Assembly: GCA_900547655.1 (NCBI GenBank)
Contig: URHQ01000005.1
Coordinates: 1-47,220 of the forward strand
From: an uncultured Collinsella sp.
GTDB taxonomy: Bacteria > Actinomycetota > Coriobacteriia > Coriobacteriales > Coriobacteriaceae
Direction of reading: 5' to 3'
DNA: 47,220 nt
Shown here: positions 8,283 to 16,425 of the stretch, in pieces
How positions within the stretch are numbered: position 1 is the first letter of the stretch
Layout of the letters: every line of letters starts with the position of its first letter
The notes under the pieces: model-generated
Seen by the model: the letters and a program-made list of their open reading frames with translations, nothing else
What the model was told of the DNA's origin: nothing
The model's database searches: none
Translations under genes and position numbers: made by a program

Positions 8283-9569
8283 ATGTCGGTCGATATAGCC
8301 ACGTATGTCCACGATCTTGCCGTTTCCGCCAAGGCAGCGTCGGCCTCGCTTGCCACGGCGAGCGATGAGCGGCGTCAGGAGGCTGTGCGCGCCATGGCCG
8401 CAGCACTGCGCAACGGTGTCGACTCCATCGTTGCCGCTAACGAGCTCGATATGTCCGCCGCGCGCGATGCGGGCACTTCGGCCGGTCTGCTCGACCGTCT
8501 GCTGCTGACGCCTGAGCGCGTCGAGGGCATGGCCGCCGGTTTGGAGAAGCTCGCCGAGCTGCCCGATCCCGTCGGCCGCGTGCTCGACCACCGCGTGCTT
8601 GCGAGCGGTGTGGACCTGACCCGCGTGAGCGTGCCGTTGGGTCTGGTTGCCATGGTCTACGAGGCGCGCCCCAATGTGACGGCCGACGCCGCGGGCATCT
8701 GCATCCGCACCGGCAACGCCTGCATTCTGCGCGGCGGCTCGCTGGCCTATCACTCGTGTGCCATGATCGCCGAGCTGCTGGCCGATGCGCTCGAGGCCAA
8801 GGGCTTCCCGCGCGAGGCCGTCTCGATGATTGAGTCCACCGATCGCGAAGCCACCGGCGAGTTCATGAAGCTCCGCGGTATCGTCGACGTGCTCATTCCG
8901 CGCGGAGGTGCGGGCCTGATTCAGCGCTGCGTGCGCGAGTCGCTTGTGCCGGTGATCGAGACGGGCACGGGCAACTGCCACATCTACGTGCATGAATCCG
9001 CCGACTTTGATAAGGCGCTCAACATTATCGTTAATGCCAAGACTCAGCGCGTAGGCGTGTGCAATGCCGCCGAGTCGCTGCTGGTCGACCGTGCCGTGGC
9101 AGATTCGTTTTTGCCGGCGGTCGTGGTCGTGCTGCGCGACCACGGCGTGCTGATTCACGGCGACGAGGCTACGTGCGCCGCATGCGCCGACGCTGGGCTT
9201 GCCGAGGGCGACAACTACGTCGCCGCGACTGAGGAGGACTGGGGTCGCGAGTACCTGGCTCTCGAGATGAGCGTGAAGGTCGTGGCGAGCGAGGACGAGG
9301 CCATCGCACACATCAACCGCTACGGCACGATGCACTCCGAGGCCATCGTTGCCGAGGACACGGATGCTTGCGAGCGCTTCCTGGATGCGGTCGATGCCTC
9401 GGCCGTGTACTCCAACGCCAGCACTCGCTTCACTGACGGCGGCGAGTTTGGCCTGGGTGCCGAGATCGGCATCTCGACCCAAAAACTCCACGCCCGTGGC
9501 CCCTTTGCCGCCGAGGCCCTCACCACCTACAAATACAAGCTCCGCGGCACCGGCCAGGTCCGTCCCTAA
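8283..9569 (+). CDS. proA: Glutamate-5-semialdehyde dehydrogenase (gamma-glutamyl phosphate reductase)
   Basis: NADPH-dependent reduction of gamma-glutamyl phosphate to glutamate semialdehyde, second step of proline synthesis. 428 residues, aldehyde-dehydrogenase fold. Motifs: VPLGLVAMVYEARPNVTADAA, CIRTGNACILRGGS, the catalytic region around TQRVGVCNAAESLLVDRA with the active-site Cys, and the C-terminal GAEIGISTQKLHARGP. Start ATG 8283 is preceded by AGGAGAAAGGG. It is divergent from the S33 peptidase with only 112 bases between starts. It ends 15 bases before a palindromic repeat that can terminate transcription. No proC is seen. Confidence 0.95.
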   Translation: MSVDIATYVHDLAVSAKAASASLATASDERRQEAVRAMAAALRNGVDSIVAANELDMSAARDAGTSAGLLDRLLLTPERVEGMAAGLEKLAELPDPVGRVLDHRVLASGVDLTRVSVPLGLVAMVYEARPNVTADAAGICIRTGNACILRGGSLAYHSCAMIAELLADALEAKGFPREAVSMIESTDREATGEFMKLRGIVDVLIPRGGAGLIQRCVRESLVPVIETGTGNCHIYVHESADFDKALNIIVNAKTQRVGVCNAAESLLVDRAVADSFLPAVVVVLRDHGVLIHGDEATCAACADAGLAEGDNYVAATEEDWGREYLALEMSVKVVASEDEAIAHINRYGTMHSEAIVAEDTDACERFLDAVDASAVYSNASTRFTDGGEFGLGAEIGISTQKLHARGPFAAEALTTYKYKLRGTGQVRP

Positions 9570-9583
9570 CGCCCGCGCAAACA

Positions 9584-9624
9584 AAAACCACCACAAAGGT
9601 GCCTGTCCCCTTTGTGGTGGTTTT
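9584..9624. repeat. 41-bp palindromic repeat, copy 1 (likely bidirectional terminator)
   Basis: Perfect 15-bp arms AAAACCACCACAAAG / CTTTGTGGTGGTTTT around an 11-nt loop containing GCCTGTCC. T-runs flank the stem on both strands (four T forward, five T reverse), and it lies between convergent proA and the HD-domain gene. Copy 2 at 10294-10334 is identical including the loop, which a simple terminator would not require. Confidence 0.88.
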
Positions 9625-9639
9625 AGGTGGCGTGGGCGG

Positions 9640-10239
9640 TTAGGCCTGGAAGGTATCGCGGTCGGGGGCGAAGGACTGCATGGCCGCGATGGTGCGGTCA
9701 AAGAGCTCGGGGAGCTCCCAGCCCAACATCTCGGCGCCCTGCGAAATCACGTCGCGCGAGCAGCCGGCGGCAAAGCGCTTGTCCTTGAACTTCTTCTTGA
9801 GCGACTTGGTCGTAAAGTCCATAACGCTCTTGCTCGGGCGCATGATGACTGCAGCGCCGATCAGGCCGGTGAGCTCATCGCAGGCAAACAGGATCTTTTC
9901 CATCTGCAGCTCGGGTTTGGGCAGCGAGGTGTTGAAGTCCGACGTGTGCGTCTGGATGGCGTGAATGAGCTCGGGAGACGCACCTTCGCCCTCAAGAATC
10001 TCCGCAGCATAGATAGTGTGGTTCACGGGATCGTCCTCATGCTCCTCCCAATCCAGGTCGTGCAGCAGACCGACGATGCCCCAAAACTCCTCGTTCTCGG
10101 GGTCGAACTCGCGCGCAAAGTAGCGCATAGTGCCCTCGACCGTCTCGCCATGGGTGATGTGGAACGGGTCCTTGTTATGCTCGTTGAGCAGTTCGAACGC
10201 GCGGTCGCGGGTGATTCCGGCGGTAAGCGGCTCTGCCAT
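9640..10239 (-). CDS. HD-domain hydrolase
   Basis: Metal-dependent phosphohydrolase of the HD superfamily, substrate unknown. 199 residues. Metal ligands are visible as an N-terminal His in DPFHITHGETV, the HD pair in GLLHDLDWEEHEDDP, and later HTIYAAEIL and AIQTHTSDF; a Glu/Asp-rich segment (FACDELTGLIGA) follows. The C-terminal half is helical. Start ATG 10239 with GGAGTC upstream. It stands between two identical palindromic repeats, so it is probably a single-gene transcript. Related proteins are often annotated only as HDIG-domain hydrolases. Confidence 0.82.
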   Translation of the reverse strand: MAEPLTAGITRDRAFELLNEHNKDPFHITHGETVEGTMRYFAREFDPENEEFWGIVGLLHDLDWEEHEDDPVNHTIYAAEILEGEGASPELIHAIQTHTSDFNTSLPKPELQMEKILFACDELTGLIGAAVIMRPSKSVMDFTTKSLKKKFKDKRFAAGCSRDVISQGAEMLGWELPELFDRTIAAMQSFAPDRDTFQA

Positions 10240-10293
10240 AAAAGACTCCTTGTGCTCGTGGGTATCGATAAGAATGAATACTACTAGAACAAG

Positions 10294-10334
10294 AAAACCA
10301 CCACAAAGGTGCCTGTCCCCTTTGTGGTGGTTTT
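10294..10334. repeat. 41-bp palindromic repeat, copy 2 (likely terminator of the CarD gene)
   Basis: Identical to copy 1 at 9584-9624 in both arms and loop. It lies 13 bases beyond the stop of the reverse-strand CarD gene and upstream of the HD-domain gene start, with T-runs on both sides. Confidence 0.88.
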
Positions 10335-10347
10335 TGGCGCGGATGGG

Positions 10348-10833
10348 TTAGTTGAGGGCGGCTTGGGCTAGGCGAGCTTCGGCGTCCTCCTCGGTGACGC
10401 CCAAGGCCACGGCGAACTCCTCGATGGATCGGCGCTTGGCCTCCTTGAGTACGCGCATGTAGTAGGAGCTGGGTTTTTTATCAGCTTCCTCGGCCTGGCG
10501 AATGCGGTGCATCATGGTCTTTGCCACGCGGACCGTCTCGGGCGCGCCCAGCTTGAGCTGCTGCTTAAAGTGTGTCTCCTCAAGCGAGCTGTTGCGCTCG
10601 GTAAAGGTGTCGCACTCCAGCTCGTCATAGTGGCTCAGCAGGTGCTCGGCATCTTGCTGCGAGATGGCGGCGTGCAAACGGTCGGCCTGCGCCACGGGGT
10701 ACATGAGGATCGTCTGCGCATGTCCCTGCTTGGTCTCGAGCAGCAGCATGGGCTGCGGTGTGTCGTCCCTAAAACCGACGACGGTGCAGACTCCCTGGCC
10801 CGGATGAATGACGTGTTGACCGATTGAGAACAT
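10348..10833 (-). CDS. CarD-family transcriptional regulator
   Basis: Binds the RNA polymerase beta subunit and affects promoter opening, as in mycobacterial CarD/CdnL. 161 residues: an N-terminal CarD/TRCF-type interaction domain (MFSIGQHVIHPGQGVCTVVG, about 1-60) and a helical C-terminal domain (about 65-155) that in relatives contacts DNA upstream of the bubble. Start ATG 10833 has a strong GGAGGT site. It is followed by palindromic repeat copy 2. The long region upstream of argS on the other side separates it from the next gene. Confidence 0.88.
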   Translation of the reverse strand: MFSIGQHVIHPGQGVCTVVGFRDDTPQPMLLLETKQGHAQTILMYPVAQADRLHAAISQQDAEHLLSHYDELECDTFTERNSSLEETHFKQQLKLGAPETVRVAKTMMHRIRQAEEADKKPSSYYMRVLKEAKRRSIEEFAVALGVTEEDAEARLAQAALN

Positions 10834-11175
10834 GCTACCTCCAACTTATACGAATTTACGTATGTCTAGAATACCACGCTGACGTGCGCAAACCCTTACT
10901 TTATGCAGGAAAAGCACACAACTCTGATAGGTAAGAGTATTCGATAACAGACGCAGCTCATTCACACCTTTATGCATTTTCAACGCCTGCATAATCTGCA
11001 GGCAGACCGGCATCTTTGAGTGACTCCATACAAGCTGTAGTCATTTTTGTGCATATGCAATATCTATTAGCTTTACCCTGCGACAGTGCCCGTCGCTTGT
11101 GATAGAGTGCTACAAACTCTGGCTTTTGCCCTACGAGTGACCAAGAGCTCGGGGGCTTTAACACAAGGAGGATCT
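10834..11175. other. 342-base intergenic region between carD-like gene and argS
   Basis: Divergent upstream region. AT-richer than its surroundings. It holds the argS promoter (11080-11108) and presumably the CarD gene promoter near 10840-10880, where I see TATTCT and GTATAAG-like words on the minus strand but no convincing -35. I see no T-box elements and no conserved RNA. Confidence 0.5.
11080..11108 (+). promoter_or_regulatory. Candidate argS promoter
   Basis: -35-like GCGACA (11080-11085), 17-nt spacer, -10-like TAGAGT (11103-11108). Each hexamer matches consensus at four of six positions. The leader would be about 60 nt. Confidence 0.5.
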
Positions 11176-13029
11176 ATGCCCGAGAAGATTGAAGAGCTGG
11201 TACGCGCTGCGCTTGCTGCGGCCCAGGAGGCCGGCGACCTTTCCGCATTTGAACTTGACGATTGCGCTATCGAGCGACCGGCTGACACTTCTCATGGCGA
11301 GTGGACCTCTACCATGGCCCTGAAGTCCGCCAAGCTGGCCCACTGCGCCCCGCGCAAGATCGCCGAGGCCATCGTTGCCCATATGCCCGAGGACCCCGCG
11401 ATCGAGAAGGTCGAGATCGCAGGCCCCGGCTTCATCAACTTCTACCTCTCCGTTGCCGTCAAGAATGCCATCTTTGGCGAGGCTCGCGAGAAGGGTATGG
11501 ACTTCGCTAAGTCCAACGTCGGTGGTGGCCTGAAGACCCAGGTCGAGTTCGTTTCCGCCAACCCCGTCGGCCCCATGCACATCGGCCACGGCCGCTGGGC
11601 CGCGCTGGGCGACTCGCTCTGCCGCGTTATGGATCACGCCGGTTACGACATCCAGCGTGAGTTCTACATCAACGACCACGGCTCTCAGATGAACACCTTC
11701 GGCAACTCCATCAGCACGCGCTATATGCAGCTTGCCGACATCATCGCCAAGCAGGGCGTGGATATCGACGAGGCTCACAAGCTGCTGATCGCCGACCGCG
11801 ACGCCTTTGTTGCCGACGAGAGCGACGAGCATCCCGAGACCCATCCGTATCAGGACAACTTTGCCGAGACCCTAGGCAAGGACTCCTACGGCGGCGACTA
11901 CATCATCGACGAGGCCGCCGAGTTCTGGCGCACCGACGGCGATAAGTGGGTCAACGCCGATCCGCAGGAGCGCATGGAGAGCTTCCGCGAGCGCGGCTAT
12001 GTAAAGATGGTCGACAACATGCGCGACCTTTGCCATGCCGTCAACTGCGACTTCGATCGTTGGTTCTCCGAGCGCTCGCTGTATGTGAAGGACACCGAGG
12101 GCGAGACCGCCGGCACCTCCGCCGTCGACCGCGCTTTTGAGAAGCTCGACAAGATGGGCTATCTCTACACCAAGGACGGCGCCCTGTGGTTCCGCTCCAC
12201 CGACCTGGGCGATGACAAGGACCGCGTCCTGATCAAGTCCGACGGCGAGTACACCTACTTCGCCTCCGACGTTGCCTATCACTGGGATAAGTTCCAGCGC
12301 GTCGACCACGTCATCGACATCTGGGGCGCCGACCACCACGGCTACATCGAGCGCGTCCGCTGCGTCTGCGACGCTCTGGGTTACCCCGGCAAGTTTGAGG
12401 TTCTGCTGGGCCAGCTCGTCAACCTGCTGCGTAACGGCAAGCCCGTCCGTATGTCCAAGCGCAAGGGCACCATGGTGACCCTGCAGGAACTCGTCGACGA
12501 GGTCGGCTCCGATGCCGCTCGCTACACGCTCATCTCCAAGAGCTCCAACCAGATGGTCGACTTCGATATCGAGGCCGTCAAGAAGCGCGACAACTCCAAC
12601 CCGGTGTACTACGTGCAGTACGCTCACGCCCGCGTGTGCTCCATTCTGCGCCGTGCCGCCGACGTTACGCCCGAGCAGGCTGACGAGATGGGCATGAAGG
12701 CCGTCGCCGCCAAGGCCATCGGTGAGAACGTCGATTACTCGCTGCTGACCGACCCGACCGAGCTCGCCCTTTCGCGTAAGCTCAATGAGCTCACCGACCT
12801 CATCGCCAGCTGCGCTCGCGACCGCGCCCCGTTCCGTCTGACGCACTTTGCCGAGGAACTCGCCGGCGACTTCCACAGCTTCTACGCTGCCTGCCAGGTT
12901 TTGCCGAGCGAGGGCCGTCCCGTCGACCCCGAGCTTTCGCGCGCCCGTCTGGCCGCTTGCGATGCCGTCCGCGTGACGCTCGCCCTGGTGCTCACCCTTG
13001 TTGGTGTCTCCGCTCCCGAGCAGATGTAA
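11176..13029 (+). CDS. argS: Arginine--tRNA ligase
   Basis: Charges tRNA-Arg with arginine in the cytoplasm. 617 residues. The N-terminal Add-1 domain (about 1-110) is followed by a class I core with the HIGH motif in SANPVGPMHIGHGRWAALGD (about 131-150), then DVAYHWDKFQRVDHVIDIWGADHHGY, and the KMSKS-equivalent in VRMSKRKGTMVTLQEL. The C-terminal DALR anticodon domain contains YAHARVCSILR. Start ATG 11176 is set by the strong AAGGAGGAT site; the 30-residue upstream extension is rejected. Monocistronic, with its own terminator. Confidence 0.96.
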   Translation: MPEKIEELVRAALAAAQEAGDLSAFELDDCAIERPADTSHGEWTSTMALKSAKLAHCAPRKIAEAIVAHMPEDPAIEKVEIAGPGFINFYLSVAVKNAIFGEAREKGMDFAKSNVGGGLKTQVEFVSANPVGPMHIGHGRWAALGDSLCRVMDHAGYDIQREFYINDHGSQMNTFGNSISTRYMQLADIIAKQGVDIDEAHKLLIADRDAFVADESDEHPETHPYQDNFAETLGKDSYGGDYIIDEAAEFWRTDGDKWVNADPQERMESFRERGYVKMVDNMRDLCHAVNCDFDRWFSERSLYVKDTEGETAGTSAVDRAFEKLDKMGYLYTKDGALWFRSTDLGDDKDRVLIKSDGEYTYFASDVAYHWDKFQRVDHVIDIWGADHHGYIERVRCVCDALGYPGKFEVLLGQLVNLLRNGKPVRMSKRKGTMVTLQELVDEVGSDAARYTLISKSSNQMVDFDIEAVKKRDNSNPVYYVQYAHARVCSILRRAADVTPEQADEMGMKAVAAKAIGENVDYSLLTDPTELALSRKLNELTDLIASCARDRAPFRLTHFAEELAGDFHSFYAACQVLPSEGRPVDPELSRARLAACDAVRVTLALVLTLVGVSAPEQM

Positions 13030-13075
13030 TCTGCGGGTCATTTGACCGTGCAGGTTTGGTTTAACTGAACCTTGA

Positions 13076-13107
13076 AAGCCCGATCTCCTACGGAGGTCGG
13101 GCTTTTT
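13076..13107 (+). terminator. Intrinsic terminator after argS
   Basis: 13-bp stem AAGCCCGATCTCC / GGAGGTCGGGCTT with TAC loop and a TTTTT tail. Confidence 0.88.
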
Positions 13108-13160
13108 GCAAACGCCGACGTATTGACGAATTTGGAACTGCTGGAAATACGAAACTATGC

Positions 13161-13291
13161 CGGTTTACTACGATAAATGAGAAATTCCAACTACGCCGGC
13201 TTTTCGCAAAAAAGTGCAAGGCATCTACCTGCGGTTTTAGTTCAACAAGTTTCGGAGTGATCGCGGTTGAGCGATTCATCGTAGTAAACCG
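13161..13291. repeat. Long-spaced 14-bp inverted repeat in argS-rho gap
   Basis: CGGTTTACTACGAT (13161-13174) reappears inverted as ATCGTAGTAAACCG (13278-13291), 103 bases apart. A related but not identical word, ACTACGCCGGCTTTTCGC, follows the left arm. The reverse strand carries a 63-codon open frame through the block without a good ribosome site. It may be a small dispersed element or a structured RNA; I cannot assign it. The rest of 13030-13384 holds only the argS terminator. Confidence 0.6.
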
Positions 13292-13384
13292 CCACAGTTT
13301 TGGCGGAGGCAGTCAGATTTGTGGGTGTTAAACCAAAGATTGTCCCTTTCGACTAGTCGTTTAAGAACGTCCTCAATGACTAAG

Positions 13385-13412
13385 TTGCAGGTGGTTGCGG
13401 TTGTGTTACACT
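13385..13412 (+). promoter_or_regulatory. Candidate rho promoter
   Basis: -35-like TTGCAG (13385-13390), 16-nt spacer, -10 TACACT (13407-13412). This gives a leader of roughly 135-140 nt before the rho GTG start, long enough for the autoregulation known for rho leaders in other bacteria. Confidence 0.6.
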
Positions 13413-13556
13413 AACGCTGCGTATATGACGCAAATATCTCGATACAGATCAATGATGTCCGTCGGTATTTGACGGAGCTAGACTGTTTAGCCGCCCTGAA
13501 GGTTTATGCAGGGAGCATGTGATCACAGGGCTTGAAAAGAAAGTTGAGCAAACACT

Positions 13557-16112
13557 GTGTCTGATCAACAGCAAGAAAACGAAATAACGACGACGCAAGC
13601 CGCTCCCGCTGCACCGGTTGCGTTGGACCAGGTCGCGGCGCCTGCGCAAGCCTCGGCTCCTGAGACGCCTAAGGCTGCTTCGACGCCTACGCCTTCAGCG
13701 GCTGAGAAGGCCGTGCCTGCAACTGGTGAGGAGGCTGCTCCGGCAAAGCCCAAGCGTACGCGCCGCACGGTCAAGCCTGCCACTGACGGCGAGGAGGTCA
13801 CCAAGCCCAAGCGCCGTACCACGCGCACGACGCGCGCCAAGCGCACCGTTGTAGCTGACTCCTCGGCGCCGATTTCCGATGAGGTCGCGCAGGCACGTGC
13901 GTTGGCGCAGATTAGCGAGGCTCAGGTGGTGCGCGCCCGCCGTCGTGCTGCCGAGCGCGAGGCCGCGGCTCTGACCGAGCTTGCAGCTCCGTCTGTGCCC
14001 GAGACGCCTGCCGCCGACCAGCCGACCGAGAAGCCGGTACCGCGCACACGCCGTCGCACGGCTGCTAAGGCCGAGCAGGTTGCCGATCAGGTAACCCCCG
14101 AGCTCACTGAGGCTTCGGTCCGTTCCGCGGCAGGGGAGGGCACATCGCCTGTTGAGCCCGCTGCGCCTGTCGAGGCCAGCGAAGTTCCCGTTGTCGATCC
14201 GGCTTTGCGCCAGCACCGTCGCGGTCGCAAGCCCAAGGCCTTCGTCGAGGCAGAGAAGGCCGCAGCCGCAGCTGCAGCCGCTCGGGATGCTGCGGCGACC
14301 GCCGAGTCTGCAACCGCCGCCGACGCGCCCGTCCAGGATGCTACGACTTCCGAGGCCGCTCCCGCCGATGTCGAGCCCGCCGACCTCCGTCCCGGTCGCA
14401 GCCGTCGCACCGCTGCTAAGCGCACGTCCAAGGCCAAGACTGCCAAGAAGGGCGCGTCCGAGGATTCCGCCGAGACGACCGCCGATGCATCGACTGATGC
14501 CGCCGAGCCCCAAGACGTCGAACAGTCTGCGTCCGAGAAGCCCAAGCGCGGTCGTAAGAAGTCCGCTAAGGCCAAGGCGTCCGAGCAGCAGGCTGATGTC
14601 GAAGTACAGGTCGATTCCGGCGCCGAGGCCAATGGCGCCGCTGCGGCCAATGCCGACGCCGCCGCAACCGATGGCGCCGCGCCCGCCGAGGCCGAAGACG
14701 GCGCTCGCCCCAACCGTCGCCAGCACAAGCGTAACGACGAGCGCAACGAGCGCAAGGACGAGCGCAACAACGACCGCCGCAACCGTCAGCGCGATCGCAA
14801 GCAGCGCAACAAGGAGCGTAATGCCGCTCCCACCGAGCCCACGCTTTCGCGCGAGGAGCTCGCGGCCATGAAGGTCGCCGAGCTGCGCGAGAAGGCCAAG
14901 GAGCTCGAGATCGAGACGACCGGCAAGAAGAAAGCCGAGCTCGTCGAGGAGATCTACGTCACCGCCGCGAAGGCCGAGGGCTTCCGCGACATCAAGGGCA
15001 TCCTGCAGATTCGTCCGGACAGCTCCGGTATCATCCATGCCCATGGCTACATGAAGTCCAACGACGACGCCTTCGTGCCCGCCTACCTCATCCGCTCCGC
15101 GCGCCTGCGCACGGGCGACGTCATCGAGGGCTCGCTGCGTCCTTCGCGCGGCGGCGACAAGCGCGCCGGCCTCGCCAAAATCACGACCGTCAACGGTCTG
15201 GACCCCGAGCAGATTCGCAACCGCCCCAAGTTCGGCGACCTCACCCCGGTCTATCCCAACGAGCCGCTGCGCATGGAGCACGGCAAGGACTCCATTACCG
15301 GTCGCGCCATCGACATCGTGTCGCCGATCGGCAAGGGTCAGCGTGGCCTGATCGTGTCCCCGCCCAAGGCCGGCAAGACCACGATCCTCAAGAAGATCTG
15401 CCAGTCTATCTCGATTAACAACCCCGAGGTGCACCTCATCTGCCTGCTCGTCGACGAGCGCCCCGAAGAGGTCACCGATATGCAGCGTTCCATCAAGGGC
15501 GAGGTCGTGGCCTCGACCTTCGATATGCCCGCCGACAACCACACTCGCGTGGCAGAGCTCGTCATCGAGCGCGCCAAGCGCATCGTGGAGCTGGGCGGCG
15601 ATGTCGTGGTGGTGCTCGACTCCATCACGCGTCTTGCCCGCGCCTACAACTTGGCGGCGCCCGCCTCGGGCCGCATCCTTTCGGGCGGCGTCGATTCGGC
15701 GGCCCTGTATCCGCCCAAGCGCTTCCTGGGCGCAGCCCGTAATATCGAGAACGGTGGCTCGCTCACCATCCTGGCCTCTGCCCTCATCGACACCGGTTCC
15801 AAGATGGACGAGGTCATCTTTGAGGAGTTCAAGGGCACCGGCAACATGGAACTTAAGCTCGACCGCGACCTGGCCGATCGTCGCATCTTCCCGGCTATCG
15901 ACCCCGTTGCCTCCGGTACGCGTAACGAGGACCTGTTGGTCGACGAGCAGATGCGTCCGTTTGTTTTTGGCCTGCGTCGCATTCTTGCCGGCATGAACAA
16001 CACCGAGCGCGCAGCCGCATCGTTTATCAAGGGTCTTAAGGGCACCAACACCAACCAAGAGTTCCTGGTGCGTTCGGCCAAAAAGCACAGCGACTACGAG
16101 CAGACGTTCTAG
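13557..16112 (+). CDS. rho: Transcription termination factor Rho with long disordered N-terminal extension
   Basis: Hexameric RNA helicase that ends transcription. 851 residues, about twice the E. coli length. Residues 1-425 are low-complexity Ala/Glu/Lys/Arg/Pro with basic RRRTxAK-like patches and an Asn/Arg/Glu-rich segment (about 390-420). The canonical core follows: Rho-N SAP-like domain (about 430-475), cold-shock RNA-binding domain (about 480-555), P-loop PPKAGKT (about 601-607), and Walker B VVVVLDSITRLARAYN (about 680-695). Start is GTG 13557 with a weak ribosome site. Large insertions are common in actinobacterial Rho; in characterised cases such regions increase RNA binding or drive condensation. 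Monocistronic with its own terminator. Confidence 0.95.
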   Translation: MSDQQQENEITTTQAAPAAPVALDQVAAPAQASAPETPKAASTPTPSAAEKAVPATGEEAAPAKPKRTRRTVKPATDGEEVTKPKRRTTRTTRAKRTVVADSSAPISDEVAQARALAQISEAQVVRARRRAAEREAAALTELAAPSVPETPAADQPTEKPVPRTRRRTAAKAEQVADQVTPELTEASVRSAAGEGTSPVEPAAPVEASEVPVVDPALRQHRRGRKPKAFVEAEKAAAAAAAARDAAATAESATAADAPVQDATTSEAAPADVEPADLRPGRSRRTAAKRTSKAKTAKKGASEDSAETTADASTDAAEPQDVEQSASEKPKRGRKKSAKAKASEQQADVEVQVDSGAEANGAAAANADAAATDGAAPAEAEDGARPNRRQHKRNDERNERKDERNNDRRNRQRDRKQRNKERNAAPTEPTLSREELAAMKVAELREKAKELEIETTGKKKAELVEEIYVTAAKAEGFRDIKGILQIRPDSSGIIHAHGYMKSNDDAFVPAYLIRSARLRTGDVIEGSLRPSRGGDKRAGLAKITTVNGLDPEQIRNRPKFGDLTPVYPNEPLRMEHGKDSITGRAIDIVSPIGKGQRGLIVSPPKAGKTTILKKICQSISINNPEVHLICLLVDERPEEVTDMQRSIKGEVVASTFDMPADNHTRVAELVIERAKRIVELGGDVVVVLDSITRLARAYNLAAPASGRILSGGVDSAALYPPKRFLGAARNIENGGSLTILASALIDTGSKMDEVIFEEFKGTGNMELKLDRDLADRRIFPAIDPVASGTRNEDLLVDEQMRPFVFGLRRILAGMNNTERAAASFIKGLKGTNTNQEFLVRSAKKHSDYEQTF

Positions 16113-16150
16113 GTTGTCATCCACGCGCAGCGATAGTCATCAATTCGATA

Positions 16151-16182
16151 AAGGGTCGGGGCATTGAGCCTCGGCCCTTTTT
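16151..16182 (+). terminator. Intrinsic terminator after rho
   Basis: 12-bp stem AAGGGTCGGGGC / GCCTCGGCCCTT (with G-T pairs), ATTGA loop, then a run of T. The rest of the 313-base gap holds the promoter below and nothing else I can support. Confidence 0.8.
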
Positions 16183-16260
16183 CATATCGTCGCTCCGCGC
16201 TTATTTTTAACCATAAGACCGACGAGCAGCAGGTTTCCCGTTTCAATCCGACATCGTCGC

Positions 16261-16289
16261 TTGCAATCGGCGGGGCGGTTTCGCATAAT
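16261..16289 (+). promoter_or_regulatory. Candidate promoter of the two-gene membrane operon
   Basis: -35 TTGCAA (16261-16266), 17-nt spacer, -10 CATAAT (16284-16289), driving the gene at 16426 and the VanZ-like gene. Leader about 130 nt. Confidence 0.55.
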
Positions 16290-16425
16290 AGCTTTTAAGC
16301 TTCGCGACGGAAAACGCAGATGAAACGAACCATATACCGTTGCTTTGGGGCATAGCCCCGCTTCATCTTCTCTCGCGCAGCCAACTGAATGATGCGATTT
16401 GGGTGCTGGAAGATGGGGAGAGCTC

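Noticed and set aside
8100..9701. 533-codon reverse frame antisense to proA
   Set aside because: Spans the proA gene, the S33 start and a palindromic repeat; its sequence has no family features.
11086..11175. 30-residue N-terminal extension of ArgS
   Set aside because: Overlaps the promoter; the ATG at 11176 has a near-perfect ribosome site and begins the normal ArgRS N-terminus.
10834..11175. T-box or other riboswitch before argS
   Set aside because: No T-box AGGGUGGNACCGCG-type bulge, specifier loop or antiterminator is visible.
13088..13279. 63-codon reverse frame in the argS-rho gap
   Set aside because: Starts in an inverted-repeat arm, lacks a good ribosome site and runs into the argS terminator; retained only as part of the repeat observation.
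13695..16124. 809-codon reverse frame antisense to rho
   Set aside because: Shadow of the rho codon pattern; no ribosome site or recognisable domain.
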